From: DYMC01 sp035406705 | Lineage (GTDB): Bacteria; Verrucomicrobiota; Lentisphaeria; Victivallales; GWF2-50-93 | Direction: 5' to 3' | NCBI GenBank assembly: GCA_964426675.1 | Contig: CAYRRM010000001.1 | Span: forward strand, 124,001-188,000 | DNA length: 64,000 bases | In this document: in pieces, positions 36,769 to 45,445 of the stretch | Position numbering within the stretch: position 1 is the stretch's first letter | How the letters are laid out: each line of letters begins with the position of its first letter | Made by a program: the position numbers and the translations under genes | Notes under the pieces: generated by a model | Seen by the model: the letters and a program-made list of their open reading frames with translations, nothing else | Told to the model about the DNA's origin: nothing | Databases searched by the model: none

Positions 36769-37863
36769 ATGAATCTCTCTTTACATCAATATAAACCTCT
36801 TTGTTATTTTGTATCTTTTCTTCTCGCATTTTTATTGTCTTACATTTTTATATGGCTATTAATAAGGATTTTGCCAAAACTTGGGATTCTCGATAAACCT
36901 GATGAAAGAAAAATTCATAAAAAACCGATACCACGAATGGGGGGACCTGGAATTTGTGCCGCTTTTATTATTCCAATGATAGTATTGATGTATTTTGATA
37001 ACCTGCAGAAAGCGGTGATAATAGGGGCATTTGTCAGTCTTATTGTTGGAATTCTCGACGATATTTTAGGGATAAGAGCAACGCTTAAGCTTCTTATATT
37101 TTTTATACTCACTTTCATATTAAGGACTTATGGGCTTACCACAAATTTGCCTTTTGATAAAATTGGTCTCAATAAAGAAATTGCCAATATACTTGTTACA
37201 CTTTTCTGGATAGTAGGAGTAACGAGCGCAATGAATGCTCTTGATCACATGGATGGACTTGCCTCTGGTGTTTCACTAATAGCCAGTCTCTCTTATTTCG
37301 CGGTTGCTATTCAGACCTCTAACTTCTTTTGGGGACTTGTTTCTATTTGTCTTGCCGGGGCACTCCTTGGTTTTCTTTATTTTAACTAGCATCCAGCAAA
37401 AATTTTTATGGGAGATAGCGGCAGCTTCTTTCTTGGTTTTACATTGGCGTCTCTCGGGGTTATGGGAGGATGGTCCGAAAACCCATTGAAATCAATGATT
37501 ATCCCCTTTCTAATATTGAGTTTACCAATATTTGATCTAATTTATGTTATATTTTCAAGATATCTAAATGGCACAACAAAAACTATTACAGAAGCAATAG
37601 TTTATTGTGGGAAAGATCATATCGGGCACAGATTAATGAAACTTGGATTGAAGCAACGCGCTGTTGCAACAATTATCTATATATTCTCTGCGGCTATTTC
37701 TATTTCTGCTCTTACAATAAAGGATGCGTCCCTCTTTGATGTTTTCTTATTACTCCTTCAAATCTTTCTTATGTATTTCGTTCTTGTCCTCTTAATGAGA
37801 GGATTTGAAATAAAAAGAAGAAATGCTAAACTATTGAAAAAGAGCAAAAACGGTTATCTATGA
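36769..37863 (+). pseudogene. WecA/TagO/MraY-family glycosyl-1-phosphate transferase, interrupted by in-frame TAG
   Basis: Initiates polysaccharide on undecaprenyl phosphate. About 364 residues with many transmembrane helices. Motifs include KIHKKPIPRMGG, LDDILGIRA, NALDHMDGLASG and, after the break, HPAKIFMGDSGSFFLGF. The codon at 37387-37389 is TAG, in the same frame on both sides, exactly in the conserved N-x-HPAKIFMGD segment. One base change from TGG, TTG, TAT or TAC would restore it. TAG serves as a normal stop for ppdK, rpmF, uvrB and the receiver at 48.3 kb, so general recoding is unlikely. Confidence 0.82.
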
Positions 37864-38807
37864 ATTACTTAATAGATCCAATAGCAGAAAAACACTTAAA
37901 TACCTATATTGAAGCAACTGGAATATTTAAAAATTGCCTTAAACTGTTAAGAGATGAATCAAAGGCCGATTTCACTCCATTAAAAGATAAACTCAAGGAG
38001 ATAATTTCTCTCTTGAAGGAATCTGATAGATATCTTATGGGAATAGCAAACACCCCTTATCAGGTTTTGCTTAGAAAATGTCAGATATCTGAATCCGAAA
38101 TGGATATAATACTTTATGGACTAAATCTTGCTATTTATTCACTCTCAATTTCAATTGATATTGGAGTTCCAGAAGAACATCTTATATATATTGCAATGGT
38201 TTCTGTATGTAATCATATCGGCTATTTGAATTCACAACCTTCAAATCCAAATGAGATAACAGATACTACCGAAATTAATAAAAAAGATTTACAAAATTCT
38301 TTTCCAAAAATTGTGATAGATGGCTTGGATATGGATTCTCTGGCATTACTTAGTGGACTGATGAATGACGATAAATTGATAACAACCAAAACAAGTGTCC
38401 AGGAATCTATGTATCAATATGCTATAATTGTGAGTTTGTGTAATTCATATGAAAAACTTATGCATAAAACTTTAAATGGCAAGTATTTACCACCAGCAGA
38501 AGCAATGAAACTTATGAGAAACGACATGAATGGTTATTTCAACAAAAATATAATAAAGATATTCTTTAATAAATTCTCTGTCTTTCCTATTGGAAGCTTT
38601 GTAAAATTGAATACAAAAGAAACAGCAAAGATAGTTGAAATAAATGATGGGTTTGTAATGCGTCCTGTTGTGATGGTAGTTTTAGATTCAGATGATCTTG
38701 AAAAAATCCCACCTGTAAGAATAAACCTCAAAGAAAAGCCCACTTTATATATAAAAAATTCAATTCTAGATGAAATGCTAAGCGAAAAGTATCTAACTTT
38801 GTTTTGA
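37860..38807 (+). CDS. Degenerate HD-GYP-like domain protein
   Basis: About 315 residues. The overall layout follows an HD-GYP domain: helix near YGLNLAIYSLSIS, then VSVCNHIGYL where active enzymes have a His-Asp pair, then IVSLCNSYEKLMH where they have a conserved Asp. The typical tail PPAEAMKLMRND...FPIGSFVKLNTKETAKIVEIN also matches. The HD pair, the HHE segment and the GYP motif are all missing, so cyclic-di-GMP hydrolysis is not expected; a binding or scaffold role is possible. It overlaps the WecA-like gene by four bases (ATGA) and closes the polysaccharide operon. Confidence 0.65.
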   Translation: MNYLIDPIAEKHLNTYIEATGIFKNCLKLLRDESKADFTPLKDKLKEIISLLKESDRYLMGIANTPYQVLLRKCQISESEMDIILYGLNLAIYSLSISIDIGVPEEHLIYIAMVSVCNHIGYLNSQPSNPNEITDTTEINKKDLQNSFPKIVIDGLDMDSLALLSGLMNDDKLITTKTSVQESMYQYAIIVSLCNSYEKLMHKTLNGKYLPPAEAMKLMRNDMNGYFNKNIIKIFFNKFSVFPIGSFVKLNTKETAKIVEINDGFVMRPVVMVVLDSDDLEKIPPVRINLKEKPTLYIKNSILDEMLSEKYLTLF

Positions 38808-38915
38808 TTTATCGCGTTCGATTTTTTTATAATTTAATCTTCTTTTCAAGAAATTTTGCTTTGCAAATTTCTTTAAATCTGCTATGATTTGCATTTTATA
38901 AGTAAAGAAAAAAAT

Positions 38916-39332
38916 ATGAACAATTCGAATTTTAATTTAAAAGTCCAGGAAATTATAGCAAAAGATTCTCGTTTTGCTCCGGAAGCATACCTCTTTGTAG
39001 GTATGGCGGTAACATATACAATACAAAAACTTGCCGGAAAAAATAAAAGACATATTACGGGTAAGGAATTAATTGATGGAATAGGAGACTTTGCAAAACA
39101 GGAATATGGTCCTCTGGCTTATGAAGTTCTTAAAGGTTGGGGTATTGAAAATGATAAGTCAATAGGACAAATTGTTTTCAATATGATAGAACATAATCTT
39201 CTTTCAAAAACTGAAGATGACAAGATAGAAGACTTTGATCTCGGTTTAACTTTGAAAGAAATTTTAAAAATAAACACTTCATCACAGAATATATCCACTA
39301 AGTTTAAAAAGGAAGACATATTAATAGAATGA
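38916..39332 (+). CDS. Minf_1886-family protein of unknown function
   Basis: About 138 residues. The pattern AYLFVGMAVTYTIQK, HITGKELIDGIGDFAKQEYG, VLKGWGI and IGQIVFNMIEHNLLSKTEDD is that of a small family recorded mainly from Planctomycetes and Verrucomicrobia (remembered as Minf_1886/TIGR04138). Its function is unknown. I start it at ATG 38916, since the longer frame from 38889 has no ribosome site. It overlaps the M16 peptidase start by four bases. Confidence 0.7.
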   Translation: MNNSNFNLKVQEIIAKDSRFAPEAYLFVGMAVTYTIQKLAGKNKRHITGKELIDGIGDFAKQEYGPLAYEVLKGWGIENDKSIGQIVFNMIEHNLLSKTEDDKIEDFDLGLTLKEILKINTSSQNISTKFKKEDILIE

Positions 39333-41893
39333 AAGCTAATATAGGTGATATCTCATCCCTTTCCCTCGATAATGGCCTTAGTATATTCGTATGTCGTAAT
39401 ACAAAAGCACCTATCGCAACTTTTCAACTTTGGGTCCAAACTGGTAGTCTACACGAAGGCAAATACGAAGGTAGCGGAATTTCACATTTCCTTGAACATA
39501 TGTCCTTTAAAGGGAGTAAAAACTACGACAAAAATCAGATAACATCTATTATGGACCAGATAGGTGCAAGGATAAACGCATGCACATCTTATTCAAAAAC
39601 AATATATTACGCAAACTGCAGGGCTGCGAAAATCGCAAAAGCTGCTGATGTTATAATGGATATTGTCAGGGATCCGTTATTTCCTGAGCTCGAATTTGAA
39701 AAAGAGAAGGAAGTGATTGCCAGGGAAAGAGCAATGTATTCTGACTCACCAGATAGCTTTTTGTTTGAAAAAATGATGCAAACAATGTATTTAAGAAGTC
39801 CAATGCGTCATCCTATTATTGGTTACACCAATATGATCAGAAAAGTGAAGTGTTCTGATTTATTCGATTATCATAAATTAAGGTATCGTCCTGAAAAAAT
39901 TTTTATTGTAGTTTGTGGTGATGTTCAGCCTGAATATATCTTTGATATTGTCAAAACTAAGTTAGATGATTGGGAAAATAATACTTATAATGAGGGATTT
40001 ATTTATACAGAGAACAGCCAAAGTTCTTCGAGAGAGAGGTCTTTTCTTTTTAAGGATCCTATTGCTAGAATGGCTATCTCTTTTCACTCAGCTTCGGCTC
40101 CTGATCCCATGGCTCCGGCTTTTGATGTTTTAAGCTATATTCTTGCAGGAGCTGAATCTTCACGACTCCTGAAAAAAATACAGAGGGAAGAAAAACTTGC
40201 CCTATCAATAAACAGTTTCAATTACTCATTTTTGCATGGTGGGATTTTTGCAGTAACTGCCGCCTGCGAAAAATCCAGAATAGAAGAATTAAAGAAAAGT
40301 CTTCTTGATGAATTATATGCTATTTCAAGAAAAAAACCTCCCACTGAGTCAGAGTTGAATAGAGCTTTTACCGGGATTTCATTTTCTTTTCTAAAATCAC
40401 TCAAGTCTATAAATACTATAGCTTCGCTCATAGGTAATTCACTTCTCTATTATGGAGACCACAAATATGCACTCAAATATCTCGATATAATAAAATTACT
40501 TGACGCAGAAAAAATTATTTATGCTGCAGAACAATGTTTAAAAGAAGAAAATTCAAATATTGTAACGGTATTTTCGGAAGAAAAAAAAGAGGAAAAAAAA
40601 GCAATTTTTCACAACACTCTTAAAAAATCAAGAGAAAAAATTCAAATCATAAAAAATGCAAATATCCCGGATATCTTATTTTTACCCGATAATGATTTGC
40701 CTATTTTCGACATTTGTTTTTTAAGCAAAGCTAACCATCTCTTTGAAACAATAGAGAATGCTGGGATTTCATCTATTTTTACATCAACAATAAGGGGAGG
40801 ATGTAAAAATCTCGATGAAGAAAAAATTATGACATATATGGATGATAATGCCATAGATTTATCCTTCAATGAATCGAGGCATACCATATCATCTTTTCTT
40901 TCTGCTCCATTGGAGTCTTTTGATTTGTCTATGGATTTAATTTCGAAAATTTTTTCTGAAGCAATCTTCCCTGAATATGTAATTGAAAGAGAAAAAAATA
41001 TTGAATTGAATTCATTAAAGAGTGAAGTCTTGTCGCCAATTAATACGTTGGTAGAAGAACTTAATAGAATTTTCTATAATGGACACCCTTATTCTATTGG
41101 TTCCAATGAAAAATTAAAAACAATCCCTCTAATTACCCGCGAAATGCTTCTTAATTTCTATAGTGAATTTTTCCTTTCAGCTAAAAGCGGGGTGATCGGT
41201 ATATCAGGTAAAATTAGTGACCCAGAGCTTGAGAAATTAATTTCTGTATTGAGGAATATTCCCTGGAAAAATGCATTTTTGAAAGAGCCCCCATCACCAG
41301 TTCCACTTAAGAGTTCCTTTAAAAAGACTATTCGCCTTCCAAGAGCACAAACGATTGTTTCTCTAAGTTTCCCAGCATTTAGTTTCCATTCTCAGGAAAG
41401 GTATTTGTTAAATCTCGCTATTCCTGTGCTTAACGGAATGAATTCAAGTCTTTTTAAAAAAGTCAGAGATGAAAATGGAATGGCTTATTTTACTGGTTTC
41501 TCGCATGAATACAATTTGTACACAGGCAAAATAGTTCTTTATGCAGGAATATCTGAAAATGATATTGCTAAAACACTCGAAATATTTTACTCAGAAGTGG
41601 AAAGAATGAAAACTCAAGGCGCACTATCTGAAACTGAATTTTTAAATGCAAAGGAAAAAATCTTGTTTAATATTACTGAACTCAGAGCTGATTCTGCTAA
41701 TTGGCTCAGTCATGGAGCCACTGAATATCTTTTGAAAGGGGAACTCGATGTCTTTGAAAATTCGGAAGAATTCTATCAACAACTCAATCTTAATGATGTA
41801 AATGAGGCAATTTCAAAATCACTTTCCTCAGAATATTCTGTTGAATTGATAATTTTGCCGGATCACGGGAACGAAAATGAAAAATATAATTAA
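39329..41893 (+). CDS. M16-family zinc peptidase, fused two-unit form
   Basis: 854 residues comprising an active N-terminal half and an inactive-type C-terminal half. The inverted zinc motif HFLEHM (HxxEH) is near residue 56, with the distal Glu in EKEKEVIARERAMYSD. The second half (from about 440) lacks HxxEH but keeps the fold (NGMAYFTGFSHEYN region). In many bacteria the two halves are separate 420-residue genes. There is no signal peptide, so it is cytoplasmic or exported without one. It overlaps the Minf_1886 gene by 4 bases and metH by 17, implying one tightly coupled operon. One palindrome copy is inside. Confidence 0.9.
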   Translation: MKANIGDISSLSLDNGLSIFVCRNTKAPIATFQLWVQTGSLHEGKYEGSGISHFLEHMSFKGSKNYDKNQITSIMDQIGARINACTSYSKTIYYANCRAAKIAKAADVIMDIVRDPLFPELEFEKEKEVIARERAMYSDSPDSFLFEKMMQTMYLRSPMRHPIIGYTNMIRKVKCSDLFDYHKLRYRPEKIFIVVCGDVQPEYIFDIVKTKLDDWENNTYNEGFIYTENSQSSSRERSFLFKDPIARMAISFHSASAPDPMAPAFDVLSYILAGAESSRLLKKIQREEKLALSINSFNYSFLHGGIFAVTAACEKSRIEELKKSLLDELYAISRKKPPTESELNRAFTGISFSFLKSLKSINTIASLIGNSLLYYGDHKYALKYLDIIKLLDAEKIIYAAEQCLKEENSNIVTVFSEEKKEEKKAIFHNTLKKSREKIQIIKNANIPDILFLPDNDLPIFDICFLSKANHLFETIENAGISSIFTSTIRGGCKNLDEEKIMTYMDDNAIDLSFNESRHTISSFLSAPLESFDLSMDLISKIFSEAIFPEYVIEREKNIELNSLKSEVLSPINTLVEELNRIFYNGHPYSIGSNEKLKTIPLITREMLLNFYSEFFLSAKSGVIGISGKISDPELEKLISVLRNIPWKNAFLKEPPSPVPLKSSFKKTIRLPRAQTIVSLSFPAFSFHSQERYLLNLAIPVLNGMNSSLFKKVRDENGMAYFTGFSHEYNLYTGKIVLYAGISENDIAKTLEIFYSEVERMKTQGALSETEFLNAKEKILFNITELRADSANWLSHGATEYLLKGELDVFENSEEFYQQLNLNDVNEAISKSLSSEYSVELIILPDHGNENEKYN
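39625..39638. repeat. Iterated palindrome copy 11 (in M16 peptidase gene)
   Basis: TGCGA-AAA-TCGCAA, exact 13-bp core, read as Ala-Lys-Ile-Ala-Lys. Confidence 0.8.
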
Positions 41894-44291
41894 TTCACTA
41901 AAGAAAACATTGATACTCGACGGAGCTATGGGAACAGAGTTACATAAGAAAGGTATCCCAGATTCTGTTTGTCCCGAGTTCTGGATGACAAAAAATAAAA
42001 ATATCGTGATTGATATTCAAGAAGCCTATCTAAAAGCAGGTTCAAATGCTATATTAATACCTTCCTTTGGCGCAAATAGATTAAAACTAAAAGAGTTCGG
42101 ACTTGAAAATGAAGTTGAGCCCATAAATAGAACATTAGCTAGAATAACTAAAAGCCTGATCGCAAATTTCACAAGGAAGAAAATATTTATTGGCGCTGAT
42201 ATTGGACCTACTGGCAAGATGTTAGAGCCTTCTGGAACTTTGCCCTTTGAAACTGCAATTCAAATATTCAAGGAGCAAATAAAAATTCTAATTGAGGAAG
42301 GCGTTGATTTTATACTGATAGAAACAATGCTTGATATTCAGGAAGCCAGAGCTGCTCTTATCGCTGCAAAAGAATTATCTGAACTGCCTGTAATAGTTTC
42401 TATGTCTTTTTCTGATTCAGAGAGAACTCTCTCAGGAACTCCACCTTCAGCGGTCGTAGTTACACTTCAATCCCTGGGCGCTGATGCAGTAGGCGCAAAT
42501 TGTTCGTTAGGTCCCGATTTACTTCTGCCAATAGTAAGGGAGATGAAAAAATATGCAAAAATCCCGTTATCTGTGAAGCCGAATGCGGGACTTCCTAAAC
42601 TTCTTAATGGTGAAACTGTTTTCGATATGCCTCCTGAAACCTTTGCGAATTTCGCAAAACAACTTGTTGAAGAAGGAGCAGCCATAATTGGGGGATGTTG
42701 TGGTACTACTCCTGAACATATAAAGTTACTATGTGAAAAAGTGAAAGAAATTAAAGTAAAAAAGCCCAAACCAATTTATGAATCGGTTATTTCAAGTCAA
42801 AGAGCTGTTCTTCCTTTTGATTTTGATAAGCCCTTGAAAATTATTGGTGAAAGGATTAATCCTACTGGAAAAGAAAAATTAAAAAAAGAAATATTATCAG
42901 GGCAATTTAGAGAGATAAGAAGATTGGCAATAGAACAAGAATTGGCTGGGGCTGATTTACTCGATGTAAATGTTGGAGCATCGGGTGTAGATGAAAAATC
43001 ATTTTTAGCAAAAACAATATCTGAACTATCAACTACAGTATCATTGCCACTATGCATAGATTCTTCCAATCCTGAAGCAATTGAAGCAGCCCTCAGGGTT
43101 TATCCCGGACGGGCATTGATAAATTCAATATCAATGGAAGAAAAAAAAATCTCTAAACTACTTTTAACCGCAAAAAAATATAGTGCAATGTTTATTCTCT
43201 TGCCTCTCGGTGATGGCAACTTGCCCGTAAAAGCTGAAGAGAGAATTTTCTATATAAAAGAAATAAGCAAAAAAGCTATTGAAGCAGGATTCTCAAAAAA
43301 TGACATAATAGTAGATGCACTTGTTTTAACAGTGGCATCTAATCCTGGAGCGCCTCTTGAGACTTTGAAGACTTTATCATGGGCAAGAAAAAACTCCTTT
43401 AAAACAATAGTTGGACTTTCAAACGTATCTTTTGGATTACCAGCAAGGGAAAAGATAAATTCTTCATTTCTTTCTATGTGCGTGGCAAATGGACTTGTTG
43501 CAGCTATTGCCAATCCTTCAAATCAGGAGATAATGTCTGCGAAATTCGCATCAGATGCTCTCTGTTTGCGTGATGAGTTATGCGCTTCTTTTATACAAAG
43601 ATATATGGAAAATCAAACAAATAAAATATATACTAAACCTATAAAAAAAGACCTCACGCAAGATGAAATTATAAGAGAGGCTGTTCTTAAGGGAGATAGA
43701 GGACACATCGAAGCAATTATAAAAGAGGCTTTATCAACAGGGTTAGAAGCACATTATATAGCTAATGAATTGCTGATTCCGGCAATAAGGGAAGTTGGAG
43801 ATTTGTATAATAAAAAGATTTATTTTATGCCTCAATTAATAATGAGTGCTGAAACTGTAAAAAAGGCATTTGAAATCCTCGACCCTCTTCTTGAAAAAAG
43901 GGAAGGGGTAGTAGTAAAGAAGAAAACAATTATTATTGCCACTGTTAAAGGAGACATCCATGACATTGGCAAAAATATTGTTGCTCTTGTCCTGAAAAAT
44001 CATGGTTATAACGTTATAGATTTGGGAAAAGATGTTTCTCCGGAACAAATATTCAATGCGGCAAAAAAACATCGCCCGTTTGCTATTGGTTTATCAGCTC
44101 TGATGACGACTACAATGTCGGCGATGAAAAGCACAATAGACTTTTTCAAGAAGAAAGGACTTACTGAGATTAAATTTATACTTGGGGGAGCTGTTGTGGA
44201 TGCAGATTTTGCCAATTCCTTGGGAGCTCTTTATGCAAAAGATGCAATTCAGGCTGTAAAAATTCTTGATGCTTTATTTCAGGAGGAATAA
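41877..44291 (+). CDS. metH: Cobalamin-dependent methionine synthase lacking the reactivation domain
   Basis: Transfers a methyl group from methyl-tetrahydrofolate via cobalamin to homocysteine. 804 residues: homocysteine domain with zinc Cys in IGGCCGTTPEH, pterin-binding domain (ERINPTGKEKL, LDVNVGASG), then a cobalamin cap and B12-binding domain with the His ligand in GDIHDIGKNIV. The C-terminal AdoMet-dependent activation domain of the E. coli enzyme (about 1230 residues) is absent, as in Thermotoga-type MetH, so a separate reactivase is expected. It overlaps the M16 gene by 17 bases. It carries two palindrome copies. Confidence 0.95.
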   Translation: MKNIINSLKKTLILDGAMGTELHKKGIPDSVCPEFWMTKNKNIVIDIQEAYLKAGSNAILIPSFGANRLKLKEFGLENEVEPINRTLARITKSLIANFTRKKIFIGADIGPTGKMLEPSGTLPFETAIQIFKEQIKILIEEGVDFILIETMLDIQEARAALIAAKELSELPVIVSMSFSDSERTLSGTPPSAVVVTLQSLGADAVGANCSLGPDLLLPIVREMKKYAKIPLSVKPNAGLPKLLNGETVFDMPPETFANFAKQLVEEGAAIIGGCCGTTPEHIKLLCEKVKEIKVKKPKPIYESVISSQRAVLPFDFDKPLKIIGERINPTGKEKLKKEILSGQFREIRRLAIEQELAGADLLDVNVGASGVDEKSFLAKTISELSTTVSLPLCIDSSNPEAIEAALRVYPGRALINSISMEEKKISKLLLTAKKYSAMFILLPLGDGNLPVKAEERIFYIKEISKKAIEAGFSKNDIIVDALVLTVASNPGAPLETLKTLSWARKNSFKTIVGLSNVSFGLPAREKINSSFLSMCVANGLVAAIANPSNQEIMSAKFASDALCLRDELCASFIQRYMENQTNKIYTKPIKKDLTQDEIIREAVLKGDRGHIEAIIKEALSTGLEAHYIANELLIPAIREVGDLYNKKIYFMPQLIMSAETVKKAFEILDPLLEKREGVVVKKKTIIIATVKGDIHDIGKNIVALVLKNHGYNVIDLGKDVSPEQIFNAAKKHRPFAIGLSALMTTTMSAMKSTIDFFKKKGLTEIKFILGGAVVDADFANSLGALYAKDAIQAVKILDALFQEE
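42643..42657. repeat. Iterated palindrome copy 12 (in metH)
   Basis: TTGCGA-ATT-TCGCAA, exact 15-bp form, read as Ala-Asn-Phe-Ala-Lys. Confidence 0.85.
43538..43550. repeat. Iterated palindrome copy 13 (in metH)
   Basis: TGCGA-AAT-TCGCA, exact 13-bp core, read as Ala-Lys-Phe-Ala. Confidence 0.8.
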
Positions 44292-44292
44292 A

Positions 44293-45423
44293 GTGAGATT
44301 TTCTATTATTAACCAATCATCTGAAATTTCTCTTACTCCAACTCAGAAAAATGAATTTTTCTCTAATTTCTTCTTGATATTTATTACATTCCCATTTGTC
44401 CTTAGTTTGTTTGGGTTAGTAATGCTTTATTCAACATCCTATGATAGGGGCAGTACGCTTTTTATAAAACAATTAATATGGCTTTTTATTTCATTGATAG
44501 GAGCTTTTATGGTAGTTCTTATTGGTTACAAAAGAATTTTTGAGTATTCGATTTTATTTCTTGCCGTAGTTTCTGTTTTGCTTGTACTTCCTCGATTCTT
44601 TCCTCCTGTAAAAGGAGCTTACAGATGGATAAAATTTCCTGGGGGTGTCAGCTTTCAACCTTCTGAACTTGCGAAAATCGCAATAATAGTTTTCTTTGCC
44701 AGGTTTTGTTCTACAAGACAGATAAGGATAAATAACATTAAAAATGTATTGCTTTGTATGGGAGTTCTCGCTTTTATTTCTTTATTAACGTGGGGTGTTG
44801 GAAAGGATCTTGGAACTACGATTTTAATAATTGCTTCTTCATGGGCAATTTTCTTTGCCGTAGGAATGAGACTTTTATTTCTTATTGTAATCCCATTATG
44901 CGCACTTCCTCCCTTATTATTTTATATTAAAATCTTCGATCCTGAGAGATGGTCCAGAATTTTCATTATCTTTAATCCAGAGGCTGATCCTCAGGGAAGT
45001 GGATATCAACTACTTAATTCCATAATGGCTCTTGGATCTGGAGGTCTGACAGGTTTAGGCTTTACAGAAAGTAAAATGAAGGCATATTATTTGCCAGAAG
45101 CGCATACCGATTTTATACTTGCTATTGCAGGAGAAGAATTTGGTTTTTTGGGAATTCTCTTTATAATTTTATTATACTTAGGGTTCTTTATAATATCTAT
45201 CACAATTTCAACAATTATAAAAAATAGAGAGGCATCACTTCTCGTATATGGATTGGGAATTATGATTACAATTCAAGCTCTTATAAATCTCGGAGTGGTT
45301 TCAGGATTATTTCCAACAAAGGGAATGCCGGCCCCCTTTATAAGTTATGGGGGAAGTAACATCTTTGCGGCATGGATATCGGTAGCTATGATTTCAAGTG
45401 TTATTCTTTCCAGAGGAGAATAA
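44293..45423 (+). CDS. ftsW: SEDS-family cell-division protein FtsW
   Basis: Peptidoglycan glycosyltransferase of the septum, about 376 residues with around ten transmembrane helices. Motifs include VMLYSTS, FPGGVSFQPSELAKIA, GKDLGTT, and the C-terminal FPTKGMPAPFISYGGSN. The start is GTG 44293 because AGGAGG (44281-44286) lies six bases upstream, overlapping the end of metH. murG follows after 22 bases, as in the classical dcw order, although the rest of that cluster is absent. It could be RodA, but the murG linkage favours FtsW. One palindrome copy falls in the conserved SELAKIA motif. Confidence 0.9.
   Translation: MRFSIINQSSEISLTPTQKNEFFSNFFLIFITFPFVLSLFGLVMLYSTSYDRGSTLFIKQLIWLFISLIGAFMVVLIGYKRIFEYSILFLAVVSVLLVLPRFFPPVKGAYRWIKFPGGVSFQPSELAKIAIIVFFARFCSTRQIRINNIKNVLLCMGVLAFISLLTWGVGKDLGTTILIIASSWAIFFAVGMRLLFLIVIPLCALPPLLFYIKIFDPERWSRIFIIFNPEADPQGSGYQLLNSIMALGSGGLTGLGFTESKMKAYYLPEAHTDFILAIAGEEFGFLGILFIILLYLGFFIISITISTIIKNREASLLVYGLGIMITIQALINLGVVSGLFPTKGMPAPFISYGGSNIFAAWISVAMISSVILSRGE
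44669..44683. repeat. Iterated palindrome copy 14 (in ftsW)
   Basis: TTGCGA-AAA-TCGCAA, exact 15-bp form, read as Ala-Lys-Ile-Ala within the conserved SELAKIA segment. Confidence 0.85.
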
Positions 45424-45445
45424 AAAAAGTAAAAAAAGAGAGAAA

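Noticed and set aside
37387..37389. TAG as a recoded sense codon
   Set aside because: TAG is a normal stop in ppdK, rpmF, uvrB and the receiver at 48.3 kb, so a general reassignment does not fit.
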